Source: Enoplolaimus lenunculus (lineage: Eukaryota; Nematoda; Enoplea; Enoplida; Thoracostomopsidae). From it: DNA of 64,000 nucleotides. Under the pieces are notes generated by a model. The model searched no databases. It saw nothing but the letters and a program-made list of their open reading frames with translations, and had not been told where the DNA came from. Of this stretch, positions 1 to 10,829 are shown one piece after another; positions within the stretch are counted from its first letter, which is position 1, and each line of letters opens with the position of its first letter. The stretch is taken from NCBI GenBank assembly GCA_030248215.1, contig JASANG010003752.1, positions 1 through 64,000 on the forward strand, given 5' to 3'. Position numbers and translations under genes: made by a program.

Positions 1-960
1 CGATCTCTACAACCTGTTGAGAGTGCTAAAAGCCCTCAACCAACAACATCAAAATCTGCGACTGCCTTTACGGTCGACGAACCGACAATAACCAACAAAA
101 CTGAACAACAAACACTGGTGGAGCAGTTACCTGAACGACCACCACCAAAACCGGATCTAACAAAGTACGTTGACATACACACTGGCGAAATGTTGGCACG
201 TGAAATACCACGCCGATACCCGGACTTTGACTATCCGTTTTTCGACGGCGAACGGTTGTGGCAACAACAACAAGAACAGTTACAATTTCACTTACCAGCT
301 ATGTATTTCTCGATGTATGAACCACCTAGATTTAAGGATAACCAGACTGATTGGTTACGTGGACGCATCGCAGAAATTGCTAACAAATTTAAGGAAGAAC
401 TGCAGAAAAGTCTAGCACAACGCATTACAACTATGACAAACCGCGAATTTATTGACCAGTTATGCGCTACAGAAGCATACTTTTTCGAAGCATCACACCA
501 AACTGGCGTACTAGACTTGACAGACACACATTACATTGACGCGTTGCGAACACTAGCAGCATTTGTACGTGACCGAGTTATCCGTGTAATCGGACGTTGC
601 GACCGGAACATGAGCTTTTTACCATGGGTCGCGACAGCACCCTTATCACCGATTAAAATGGAATTATTAATGCGAACTAGTGAACGTTTTCGTAATAACG
701 CACAACTCATGCAACGCTTTCTACAATTACATTTTCCAGCAACAAAGTACTGGAACCAACGACGAACATTTGATTACATGATTTTGGACTATGACGAAGC
801 CAAAACAACTGGCTTGCCACAACAACGGCTACGTGCTATGGAAAAAGAACTAAAGGACGCGACACGCATAATACGTATCGCTACGTTCCGTCACCTTCGT
901 CCGTTAGTCGCCAAGGCGTTAGAAGCTATAGGCGACTATCGGCACGAATGGACACAGTAA
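1..960 (+). CDS. Unidentified protein, C-terminal part, open at left edge
   Basis: The frame is open from base 1 to a TAA at 958-960, so at least 319 residues are coded and the true start lies outside the window. The first 40 or so residues are Ser/Thr/Pro/Gln-rich and look disordered. After that comes a folded-looking, helix-rich part with many charged residues (for example the stretch RIIRIATFRHLRPLVAKALE near the end). Base composition is richer in GC than the flanks, which fits coding. I do not recognise the family. Because a repeat with an inverted partner starts about 1 kb downstream, it may belong to a multicopy element rather than a host gene, but nothing in the sequence settles this. 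Confidence 0.55.
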   Translation, partial: RSLQPVESAKSPQPTTSKSATAFTVDEPTITNKTEQQTLVEQLPERPPPKPDLTKYVDIHTGEMLAREIPRRYPDFDYPFFDGERLWQQQQEQLQFHLPAMYFSMYEPPRFKDNQTDWLRGRIAEIANKFKEELQKSLAQRITTMTNREFIDQLCATEAYFFEASHQTGVLDLTDTHYIDALRTLAAFVRDRVIRVIGRCDRNMSFLPWVATAPLSPIKMELLMRTSERFRNNAQLMQRFLQLHFPATKYWNQRRTFDYMILDYDEAKTTGLPQQRLRAMEKELKDATRIIRIATFRHLRPLVAKALEAIGDYRHEWTQ

Positions 961-1658
961 ACCATAGCACAAGGGTCGCACAATAGCGCCCATATTACTT
1001 TAAAAAGCCTTGACGTCTTTGTATTTTAAATAAAAACTAAACTTGACAAAATAACCAGACAAAATGATAAAGTAATTCACGATTATGACGTTTACCGGAC
1101 TTGACACTATACCAATATTGTACGTTATGTACAATGTCGACTTCTACCCTTGATGCTTCGGCGTCGGGTACTGCCACTGTAATGCTTGAGTCTCACTTAT
1201 AGACCGGCCTCTGCAGTTGGCTTTACGAGCAACACGCGTTGTCTCGATACTGGTGGTTGCCGCATGCAATTTCACCATATGCAGAACATAGTATATTCTC
1301 ACACACTATTTTACACAAAGCCTTGACGTAATGCTAATAAAACCCCAAACATTTTTGCATTGTACTGTTACTGTAATGTGTATTATTCATAGTTTCAGGA
1401 CGTCTGCGGTCTATGGCGACATATATCACTTGGCAAATGGTTTTATCGCATGTTCACTACTGTTTACGTCATTTTAATGTTATTTTGGTGCGCCAGTGAT
1501 GACAATGTCAAAGCAACAAACCGCAGCGTCCACCGTATTTGTTATGTTCGTATGTTACTTGTCGTTCGTTTTATTCGTTTATTGGTCATTTTATGCGTTA
1601 TTGGACTTACTGTTGGCAAAAAGGTAACGTAGGACAATGGGTTTTATCATGGGGTTTT
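961..1658. other. Non-coding, no recognised feature
   Basis: AT-rich sequence after the stop of the left-edge reading frame. I see no long reading frame or repeat in it. It may be 3' UTR or intron of the upstream unit. Confidence 0.4.
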
Positions 1659-1753
1659 CAGGTGCTCGGAAGAGCGAAGCAGGGTATTACTATTTGGGTA
1701 ACAGGTGCTCGGAAGAGCGAAGCAGGGCATCAGGTGCTCGGAAGAGCGAAGCA
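1659..1753 (+). repeat. Three copies of a 23-nt motif
   Basis: The motif begins CAGGTGCTCGGAAGAGCG and ends AAGCA. It occurs at about 1659-1681, 1702-1724 and 1731-1753, separated by short spacers. The copies are near identical, so the duplication is recent or conserved. Function unknown. Confidence 0.75.
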
Positions 1754-1893
1754 AAAGTTTAGGACTATAAAATGCGAAGTTTATTAAACCAAAGAAGCAA
1801 ACAAAGAAACATTCGCCAAACAACTCAAACAAACATTCCAAAATTTTTGTCATTTATCTTTTTATCTATGCATAATTTTTTCTTTCTTTCAGG

Positions 1894-2083
1894 TCAATCG
1901 GTTTTTGCATGCCATGGGACGGCATGAGCTGAGTGAGAGGGATGTCGGGTGGGGCCCCAGTGTGCACTCTGTGCCACACTGGTGCCCACCCTCGGCGTCC
2001 CTTGAGCTCCTAGCTATGTCGTTTCCGTGGCGTGCAAATCCTACCCGTCTCAGTCTCGATCCTAGTATCGTGATTTGTAATTA
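1894..2083 (+). other. Exon-like open segment ending in TAA
   Basis: A strong acceptor-like tract (TTTCTTTCAG, ending at 1893) is followed by 62 open codons and a TAA. The inverted copy of the same repeat (near 9125-9225) keeps the same frame open and stops at the equivalent place. Conservation of a frame between two diverged repeat copies suggests the 3' coding end of a multicopy element. The protein is not recognised. Confidence 0.35.
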
Positions 2084-2890
2084 ACCGGTGTCCTTTTTAG
2101 CCTTGCTACACTGTTGCTCATTTGTAAAACTACTGTGCTTTAACTTTTCTGTCAAATCCTTGTCAAACTTAGTCTTATTCCTGCCAATTTCGCTTATGTC
2201 AATTACGTGTATTTTTACATATATTTTATATTGTGTTTTCAGGTACTAAAACCCCATTTTCTGACCAAATTCTATGCGCTTAGTGCGTTGCGCATTCCCA
2301 TTTCTACAAATTCTTTTCCCCTTGACCCTTTTGTGCCAGTTCCTATAACCCATATTTCTTGTGATCTTATATACATTTATTTTCATGTTTTCAGGCGCCC
2401 CTTTCCCGTTTCCTACTAATTTCAAGGTGCTCATTCCATTTCGCACCTCTGTTTCTGCCAATTCTGCCCCAGTTCTGTCTTATTTGCCATATTCTGTGGA
2501 TTCTCATTATTATTAGAGAGTATTGGTTAGCGGTAGAATGGTGGTAGCTTTAGGTAGCGGTCCCGTAAGCTGTGTCTGGCGGATTTTTTCCATTTATCGC
2601 TTACAAATTGCAGTTTCCCAATACTTATAATTTCTATAGTGCTTTTCGGCCGCATGGCCCTCGTTCAAAAGCTATAACCGTCGGAAATAGGGAAATTTGG
2701 CAATTTTAGCATCAGCGGGACAAACGGGCTTCTGTTCCATATTTTGTGTTAATTACTTGCGTGTTACTAGTAAACCGGAAAATAGCGTTGTATAGACTCG
2801 CACGAGCCGTAGGAGTGTCTAAATCGTGTTTAAACTGTTCCAGGATCAACCCGAAACTAGACCAAACCCGCCTTCGGATCGGTCGAAAAT
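1985..2890 (+). repeat. Long inverted repeat, left copy
   Basis: About 0.9 kb that reappears in reverse orientation at 8370-9225. Shared landmarks in order are CACCCTCGGCGTCCCTTGAG, GTACTAAAACCCCATTTTCT, GTGCCAGTTCC and CTGTTCCAGGATCAACCCGA. Similarity is high but broken by indels. The two copies flank the CR1 LINE. Identity of the element is unknown. Confidence 0.8.
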
Positions 2891-3599
2891 CCCCGTTTTT
2901 GACCAGTCCAGACCTTACATCCGAAAAATTTAAACAAAAATGTTCCCTGATTCCCCTATCCCTGCCGAAACAGAGCACAATTTTCCATTTACCTGCAGCC
3001 CGAATCGGAAATGGTTTTGAATCAAAATTCAAAGCGCAATCACTAATCCGTTTGCATCTTGCGCTCAAATATGTTCAGCTTTCTGCACGACTTCAGTTAG
3101 AAACAATATCTGTTGCTTACAAACGACACTAGCCTTGTTATTACTCCTGCAAGCGCGGGTTTAATAAACATTTGAACTTCAAACCAAAATTAGAATCAAT
3201 TCCAACTCAGGGCAGGAGCAGCTGCCCTCCATACCCCCATTTTGGGGCCCTCACCCCTAAAAAAGCGCACTCCCTAACCGGTTAAAACAAAAACCGCTTA
3301 AGTTTTAAAATGCGTCTGGCTTTTCGCTCGCGAGTATTGGGACCCCACCCTGGAATTTGGGAGGAGCCCCCCACCTCTGCCTGTTCCGGTACTGTTCCAA
3401 CTAACAATATTTCAGTGTGCGACAATATCTACTAAACGCCTTTAACTTTAAAAATTGCAAGAAACATGATGAATACTCGTAAATACTCAGAACGAGCCAC
3501 TAGTCATTGAGCAGCTAGACAATGTTTTCAATTGGCCATAGAGCAGATTCTTCACAGTATTGTCTGAAACAAATTGAAAAAAATTTCTTAACCACTAAG
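2891..3599. other. Non-coding, no recognised feature
   Basis: Moderately GC-rich near 3200-3370, then AT-rich. Contains C-rich and G-rich tracts but no clear gene or bounded repeat. It may include the 5' UTR of the LINE that follows. Confidence 0.35.
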
Positions 3600-3699
3600 G
3601 GTGGCCATGGTTCTCTTTAGCGACCTCCGTGTTGGCAACTCTGGTGGTAATTAGGTTTTTAATTCATTAGCTAGTTAGCTTAACTGAAAACTAAAATCA

Positions 3700-4537
3700 A
3701 TGGCCAATATATGTCGGCCAAGTCAGTCAGGCTTGGTTTCGATTAACTGTGATGTTTGTCACACTGCAGTTAAAGATTCTGGTGTTTTTTGTTCTCTGTG
3801 CGGCAACTGGTTTCATTATAAATGCCTTGGTATTACGTTTTCCAAAACATTGGAGCACGACAACGTGTTTGTTTTCTGTAACGGCTGCAAGCGCTCGTTT
3901 AACAGCTTAAAAACGGGAATTAACAGTCAAACGGCAATCAGTAATGACCTGCAACAGCATATCGACAACACCGACGATAAAATTAATGAATTAACAAAAG
4001 TGGTCAACGAAATGGCGCAGAAACTGCAACCGATTTTATCCGCCGATCCCGTTGCTCAGGAAAGTCAACAACGAACGCTTGCAGAGATTGCAGCAAAACA
4101 TGCTATCGCCGAAGCTAAAGTTGTCATTGCAGACGACGTTAAGCAAATCCAGGAAGATGAAATTCGTAGACGTAGCGCCGTCGTTATCGGGCTTCCGGAG
4201 TCGGCTGACGACCTTGGTGAAGTACGAAAACTGCCAATTTTTAGACCCTTGCGCTCAAGTTATTGAAGTATTTCGCATGGGCAAAAAAGTCGACAATAAA
4301 CCTCGCCTTTTGAAGGTTCATTTTCCGTCATCGCATGCTCAGCGATCTGTGTTGCGCGAAGCGAAGAATCTATCAGGCTCTGCATGGTCGGGCGTTTTTC
4401 TGCGTCGATCGATGACGCCGGAAGAGGTCAAACTATCAGCGTCCTTACGTAATCGTTGCTCAGAGCACAACAAAGCTGGTGCCAGCGTAGGCATCAAGTA
4501 TATTGTACGGAACAATGTTGTCATCAAGTTTAACTGA
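3700..4537 (+). pseudogene. LINE ORF1 protein with PHD-type zinc finger, frameshifted
   Basis: ORF1 starts at an ATG. Near residues 18-66 it has a Cys/His finger of the PHD type (CDVCH, CSLCGNWFHYKC, FCNGC), then a helical, probably coiled-coil part, then an RRM-like part. The frame changes around 4230-4266. Upstream is the 188-codon frame and downstream the frame containing VIEVFRMGKK and ending at 4537. PHD-fingered ORF1 proteins are known in CR1/L2 LINEs, where they are thought to bind the element RNA. Host-gene alternatives are unlikely because ORF2 follows directly. Confidence 0.82.
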
Positions 4538-4600
4538 CATACTCGCTGATGGAACACTGAGTAGAGGTATTCGTGATCACCAATTTGTATCCAATGTTGA

Positions 4601-7600
4601 TGCTTTTATGGGAAACCACTGACTGGGGCAACAACCACACTGAGCAATATTAAGTGTAAGCTTTTCAATGCTAGAAGTGTGTGTAATAAGCTGCCTGAGC
4701 TAATATATCTACAGCAGTGTAATGAATGTTTTTTATTGGCCATTGCGGAGACGTGGCTTGATTCCTCTTACTCGGATTCTATGATAGCCGCTCCTAACTT
4801 TTCTGTATACAGACAGGATCGACTAGACAGACGTGGAGGTGGCGTTGCAATCATTGTGAAGAATACCATAAAACATTCTGTAGTATCGTCAGTACACTGT
4901 CCTGATATTGAATTTGTTGCACTTGACGTTCATGGTTCGACTCCACATAGGTTTGTTTGTGCTTATTGCCCACCTGGTTGTCTGCCACAGTCAGTAGAGC
5001 AATTTACTCGAGTACTTGCTAATCTTTCCAATGTCAGTTATCCATTTACCGTTGTAGGTGACTTTAATTTTCCGTCGATCAACTGGTTCCGCAATGTATG
5101 TTTGGCAGATTCAGCTGGCACGATTTTTCTTGAAAGTACTATTAGCTGTGGACTTGCTCAACTAGTTACCAGCAATACGAGGAATTCTATTCTTGATTTA
5201 TTACTTACAAATTCTGTTCCATAGCGTTCGTAATGTTTTAGTGTCGCCCCCATTTTCGAATAGTGATCACAATTCGGTCGATTTTGAAATTATTGGAGAG
5301 GAAAAATTAAACGGACATCGTTCCTACTTAGATTTTCTGAATATGAATCCATCCATATCCCTATATCTGTTACGTATTGACTGGTTAAATATGTTTCAAT
5401 TGTGTGACAATATTGATGCAATGTGGTCTATTTTTGTTGACAAGATTATTACTGCTATTCAACTTTACGTTCCGTTACGTGCAGTGCGTTCAGCAAAAAA
5501 ATATCCTAGACATATCGCAAGCAGGGTGCAACCGGAATTCCGGTTCCGGCATTTTTTCACCTTCCGGTTCCGGTTCCGGTAAATTTTTACCGGATTTAAA
5601 AATTCCGGTATTATAATTTGGCCGTTTTCTTAACTTTGCTAATTTTTAAGAATCTCTTTTGAAAGCCACTTGTACTCCGAATATAAGCCATTGATGGTGG
5701 ATTTCACTTCAGTCGATGATGAAAATCTAAAATACAACAAATAAAATAAAACCTATGTTCGACTAAGGTTATTTCACAAATAATAGAGCAAAAAATAAGA
5801 TTAAAATGAAATTTTTGGTGAAATGCATTTTTCATTTTCCGGTTCCGGTTCCGGTAAAATTTTCAAATTCCGGTTCCGGTAAATTGTAATTCCGGTTGCA
5901 CCCTGATTGCAAGTGTGGTTAATCTCAAGAATAAATTGTGGAAAAAAAGAAACAGTCTCTTTGGAACTGAATATTTTAAAATCCAGTCTATGGTGGTAAA
6001 AAGATTGATTTCAAAATTTCATGAACAACGACAGAATTCCGTTTTACAGTCAGGTGATAAAAGGAGTATGTACAAGTTTGTTCGTAAAAGTTTCCGCGCC
6101 AATAACTTTGCTATCTCAGCGTTGAGTGACCATCAAAATATTTTGAAATATGAAAATGTGGTAATTGAAAGCATTCTTGCAAATCATTATTCTAGTGTTT
6201 TTGTCAACGACAATGGTTATTCCCCTCCTTGTCGTCGTCGTGTTCCAGTTGATCAACAGCTAAGTCAAATTAATTTTACTTTAGCTGATGTTGATGCAAC
6301 ACTTGCGAAGCTTGATGCTAAAATTTCACATACGCCTAATGGAATTCCTAGCTTGTTTTTAAAACGCCTGCATAGAGAGTTATCGTACCCACTGTTTTTA
6401 CTTTTTAAATATTCTTTATGTTATAATCAAATACATGCCGGTGGGAAAACTGCACACGTAATTCCTATTTTTAAAAAGGGTGATCCGATACTTGCAAAAA
6501 ACTATCGACCCATTTCGCTTACTAGTGTCGTTTGTCGTGTGTTGGAACGAATTATACATAAGCAAATTGTGCAATTTTTAGTTATACATAGTTTCTTTAA
6601 TCCATTTCAGCATGGCTTTGTTGAACGAAAATCAACCTGCACGCAGCTGCTTCAAGTAATGAATGCTTGGAGCTTAGCTATGGATTCTGGTAAAGCAGTA
6701 GATGCCGTTTTCATAGATTTTGCTAAGGCTTTTGATAGCGTAAGCCATAAGAAATTACTTTTGAAAATTGAGAGCTATGGAATTTGTGGTGATCTTTTGA
6801 AGTGGTTGTCAAACTTTTTATCGAATCGCAAACAATTATGCAAAATTGATGACACTTTTTCTTCTCCGCGCAACTTTGCTTCTGGGGTGCCCCAAGGTTC
6901 AGTTCTTGGTCCATTATTGTTTGTTCTATATATTAATGATATTGTTGATGTTGTACAATACTCTCAATTGTTGTTATTTGCTGATGATGTTAAAGTATTT
7001 CGTATAATTGAGAGCCAAGATGACATAAACGCTTTTCAGTCAGAATTACAGGCAATTTATGAGTGGGCAGTACTATGGCAGTTACCGATCGCAGGTGATA
7101 AATGTCAAGTTCTTCGTATTGGTAGCAGACTTTTGACCTCCAATTATTAACTGGGAAACTCCTGTCTGCTGGCTGTAAACGATGTGTCTGACCTTGGTGT
7201 TCTCATCAGTGGTAGTTTAAAAACAACCCTACATATACAGAATATCTGCAAAAAGCATACCGCGTTGTTAATATGTTGTTTCGATCATTTCCTCAATGTC
7301 GAATGGAAATATTGGTTTCAGCATATAAAAGTTATGTCCTTCCGATTTTGGAGTACTGCTCACCTGTATGGTCTCCTCATCTTGTTGGAGACATTGACAG
7401 ACTTGAATCTGTCCAACGATTTTTTACTAGACGTGTATACTACAAATATGGGCTTACAAATGTTAATTATTTGCAACGACTGGCGTACCTGAGTCTCCAA
7501 CCGTTGGAGCTTAGGAGGTTGCTTGCTGATTTAGTTATGTGCTATAAGATTGTTCATGGTGAAGTTGATCTTGATTTTAACGATTTTTTCTGTTATTCAC

Positions 7601-7827
7601 CAGATAGACGTACACGGGGTTATTCATTGAAGTTGTTCGTTCGTAACAGTAGATATGATATACGTAAGTTTAGTTTTGCAAATCGTGTTGTTACTCCGTG
7701 GAACAATCTTGCTGCGAAAGTGGGTGAAATGCCTATAGTGACAGCCAGCAAAGTTAACTTGTTTCGTGATCGGGTGAATAAAGTTGATTTGAATAGGTAT
7801 CTGAAGTTTTCGCGAAACTTGTTCTGA
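4601..7827 (+). pseudogene. LINE ORF2: endonuclease and reverse transcriptase, broken
   Basis: The endonuclease part (about 4658-5500) shows FNARSVCNKLPEL, AETWLD, the RRGGGVAI motif, GDFNFPSINW and SDHN. The reverse transcriptase part (5912-7150) shows NYRPISLTS, FDSVSHKKLL, GVPQGSVLGPLLF and the catalytic FADDVK box. The 3' part (7273-7827) has the ILEYCSPVWSP and ESVQRFFTRR motifs usual downstream of CR1-type RTs. The frame shifts near 5190-5224, near 7150-7184 and again before 7273. A MITE at 5522-5905 splits the region between the endonuclease and the RT. No in-frame ATG is seen before the endonuclease. Confidence 0.87.
5522..5905 (+). mobile_element. hAT-like MITE inside LINE ORF2
   Basis: Ends are CAGGGTGCAACCGGAATT and its reverse complement. 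Just inside both ends are repeated CCGGTTCCGG runs. The flanks are ATCGCAAG and ATTGCAAG, an 8-bp target duplication with one mismatch. An 8-bp duplication with CAGGG ends is the hAT signature. There is no transposase frame, so the copy is non-autonomous. Confidence 0.9.
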
Positions 7828-8087
7828 AATTAGCTAGCTATGTTTTGCACTCATTACTTAATTACGTAGGGTATTTGTAAGTGGGTTGTTGTCCCATAAT
7901 ACCCTGAAATGGGTTACCTCAATGTATTGTTTTTCACAATTATTTCTTCCACTTTATTACGTTTGTGTTTTTACATTCGGTATTGTCAATTTCATACAGT
8001 TCATGTAAATAAAGTGGGAGCTGGAAATGGTATCCCATGAAGCTCAACTGATGTAACCATTTCCAACTTCAACTTCAACTTATCAAC

Positions 8088-8369
8088 ACAGTGTGAAGAA
8101 TAATTCTATGTTAACTGTGTTATTTTTAATAATTTAGCTAGTTCATGTATAAAAAAATGGGAACTACCAGGTTTGTTATCACTCAATGCCGGACGAGTCG
8201 TGACTTTCTAGTTCCTGAACAGCGAAGTTTCTACGAAAGCAAATGACAAGCATGACACGAATAGAATATGGGATGGTTCGTTTTAGTAAACTGTTAGAAC
8301 CGGCCGCGTGGTCCTTTCAGAATATTACTTCTCAGTTTGGGTCTGTATAATTTTTTAGAGATCATTGTA
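8088..8369. other. Non-coding, no recognised feature
   Basis: Sequence between the LINE 3' end and the right copy of the inverted repeat. No reading frame or repeat is recognised. Confidence 0.4.
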
Positions 8370-9225
8370 AGGGTCGACCGATCCGAAGGCGGGTATGGTG
8401 TAGTTTCGGGTTGATCCTGGAACAGCTTTAACACAAGTTTAGACACTCCTATGGCTCGTGAGAGCTTATACACTGTTTTTCCGGTTTACTAGTAACACAC
8501 AAGTAATTGACACAAAATACTGAACACAAGCCCGTTAGTCCCGCTGATACTAAATTGCCAATTTTCCCGGGTTTTGACGATTATAGCTTTTGAGCGAGGG
8601 CCATGTGGCCGAAAAGCATTACAGCAATTACAAGTATTGGGAAAATGCAATATATGTGTGAAACATGAGCAGGATCTGTCAGACACAGCCTACGGGTCCG
8701 CTAGTTGAATTACGTTCGGGCACAATAACAATACACAAATTGTGCAAATTGTAAGTAATCGTTTCCTAGGCCCAAAAATTACTATTCCGACTGAGTAAAA
8801 TACGCCGATTCCGATTTTAGGGGACGCCGGAAAACATGAAAATAAGTGTATATAAGATCACAAAGAATATGACATGTGGGAACTGGCACAAAAGGGTCAA
8901 AGAGGAAAGAATTTGCAGAACTGAGCGCATAGAGTTTGGTCAGAAAATGGGGTTTTAGTACCTGAAAACATAATATGAAATATATGTGAAAATACACGTA
9001 ACTGACATAAGCGAAATTAGCAGAAAAGACAATAAGTTTTATAAGAATTTGGCAGGAATGTCAAAGCACAATTGTTTCACAAATGAGCAGACAATATGGC
9101 AAGGTCAAAAAGATACCGGTTATGTATAAATCACGATACTAAGACCGAGACTAAGACGGCTGGAATTCGCATGCCTCAGAAACGACATAGCTAGGAGCTC
9201 AAGGGACGCCGAGGGTGGGGAAAAT
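8370..9225 (-). repeat. Long inverted repeat, right copy
   Basis: Reverse-complement partner of 1985-2890. It contains the same landmarks in opposite orientation, for example CCGATCCGAAGGCGGG near 8379 and GGGACGCCGAGGGTGGG near 9203. It lacks some internal stretches of the left copy, so the two have diverged by indels. Confidence 0.8.
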
Positions 9226-9535
9226 GCCTAAATCGTGAACTAATCGACATAGATTTCACTATTGTGTTCGAACTGTTAGGGTCAGGAATTTTTAATTAGA
9301 TCATTTTGTGCTAAAATTTGTTGCAACTTGCAAAAAAAAGCATTGACTTTTCTTAATTTCTCTCCAGGGGCGTGCCACAATTGAAATTCAGGAAATGTAA
9401 TATACAAAAAAATTTGGCAATGTCTTGGATTCAGTATATTAATCTACATTATGTCAAAAATACTTTTTCTGGTACATATGTGCTTGTAAAAATTTCGGGT
9501 GAAAACATATCCCCAGTATTCAATGTGCAGCCAAA
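9226..9535. other. Non-coding, no recognised feature
   Basis: AT-rich, no reading frame or bounded repeat. Confidence 0.4.
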
Positions 9536-9860
9536 ATTCCGGTTCCGGTAGGGAAATCCGCTATTTTTCACTATCCGCTTTCGCGTATTCTTCGAAAATG
9601 CTGAAAAAACATCATTGAAGGTAGATTTTGTTTCTGCTAAAGTGAAAATGTAAACTGCACAAAAAAAAGTGAAACGTTTTACGTAGTATTCCTAGAATAC
9701 GTAGTAACTTTATTACTTTACAAACAAATTTTGCGATAGGTATTTTGCACATTCCAGTACGGATATTTTTGTTTTTCAGTACAGGTATTTTTCACTTTGC
9801 AGCTCGGATATTTTTTACTTTCCGATTCTGATATTTTGTATTTCTGGTTTCACCCTGACT
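9536..9860. mobile_element. Decayed hAT-like MITE
   Basis: The left part has AATTCCGGTTCCGG and the right end has TTTCTGGTTTCACCCTG, resembling the CAGGGTGCAACCGG ends of better copies. Repeated GATATTTT-like units lie before the right end. No clear target duplication remains. The family is assigned by its ends only. Confidence 0.5.
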
Positions 9861-9990
9861 CTATCGTCTCCTTGTATGTCTACGCCCCTGTTTCTGTCGT
9901 TTGATCTCTGCTGTATAAAGTTTATTCCGAGAATTCAGCTTCATTTCTCATACTTGTAGTATAAAACAAATGTATCACAATACATATATA

Positions 9991-10727
9991 ACACATATTG
10001 GCTGAGTTTATGAAAACTTACTTGAGTACTTAGTCATTGCCTTAAGCGAATACTTAACGTTTTAAGGAAAACAAATAAACGCCACAGGTGTGCCACTGTC
10101 ATTATAGAAAGGTATAGTTTTGTTTAGTTTAAGAGGTTTGACAAGTCTACAGTTTTAATTAGGCCAAGGGCAGGGTGCAACCGGAATTCCGGTTCCGGCA
10201 TTTTTTCACCTTCCGGTTCCGGTTCCGGTAAATTTTTACCGGATTTAAAAATTCCGGTGTTATAATTTGGCCGTTTAAGAATCTCTTTTGAAAGCCACTT
10301 GTACTCAGAATATAAGCCGTTGATGGTGGATTTCACTTCAGTCGACGACGAAAATCTAAAATACAACAAATAAAATAAATACCTGTGTTCGACTAAGGTT
10401 GTTTCACAAATAATAGAGCAAAAAATACGATAAAAATGAAATTTTTGGTGAAATGCATTTTTCATTTTCCGGTTCCGGTTCCGGTAAAATTTTCAAATTC
10501 CGGTTCCGGTTCCGGTAAATTGTAATTCCGGTTGCACCCTGGCAAAGGGTAATATGCCTGATCTTTTGATCAGTAGTATATATCAAATTTAGTCAGTGAC
10601 TTAAGTATACTTGAAATAAGTAAGCTTTTAAAAACGACACTATGGTTTAGTAATTGCTTAGGATATTATACTTTAGTATTAAGTCGTACTTAAGTAGTAG
10701 GGTTTCGGAAACCGAGCTAATATGTGT
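9991..10727. mobile_element. MITE with GGCTGGGTTTC-type ends, holding a nested MITE
   Basis: The ends are inverted: ACACATATTGGCTGAGTTT on the left, and on the right GGTTTCGGAAACC followed by the complementary AATATGTGT. Inside both ends are TACTTAAGTA-like runs. Related copies are 32109-32478 and 61045-61412. This copy is about twice their length because a hAT-like MITE lies inside it at 10171-10541. Confidence 0.75.
10171..10541 (+). mobile_element. hAT-like MITE, nested
   Basis: Same family and orientation as 5522-5905, with CAGGGTGCAACCGGAATT ends and CCGGTT subterminal runs. The flanks are GCCAAGGG and GCAAAGGG, an 8-bp target duplication with one mismatch. It sits within the MITE at 9991-10727. 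Confidence 0.9.
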
Positions 10728-10829
10728 TTTACATAGTATTCAGAATAAATGCAGATATTATTATCGATTGAACAATGAATTACAATAATATCTAAACGTG
10801 GATTTCGAGGTAATAATACACAAGTTGAC

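Larger units (their letters stand above)
3600..8087 (+). mobile_element. CR1-type LINE, decayed, interrupted by a MITE
   Basis: A non-LTR retrotransposon with ORF1 (3700-4537) and ORF2 (about 4601-7827). ORF2 carries an AP-type endonuclease then a reverse transcriptase, as in the CR1 clade. The 3' end finishes in short direct repeats of AACTTC (about 8066-8084), a typical CR1-like end in place of a poly(A) tail. ORF1 and ORF2 together hold about four frameshifts and one 384-bp hAT-like insertion, so this copy is dead. The 5' boundary is only approximate. Confidence 0.88.
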
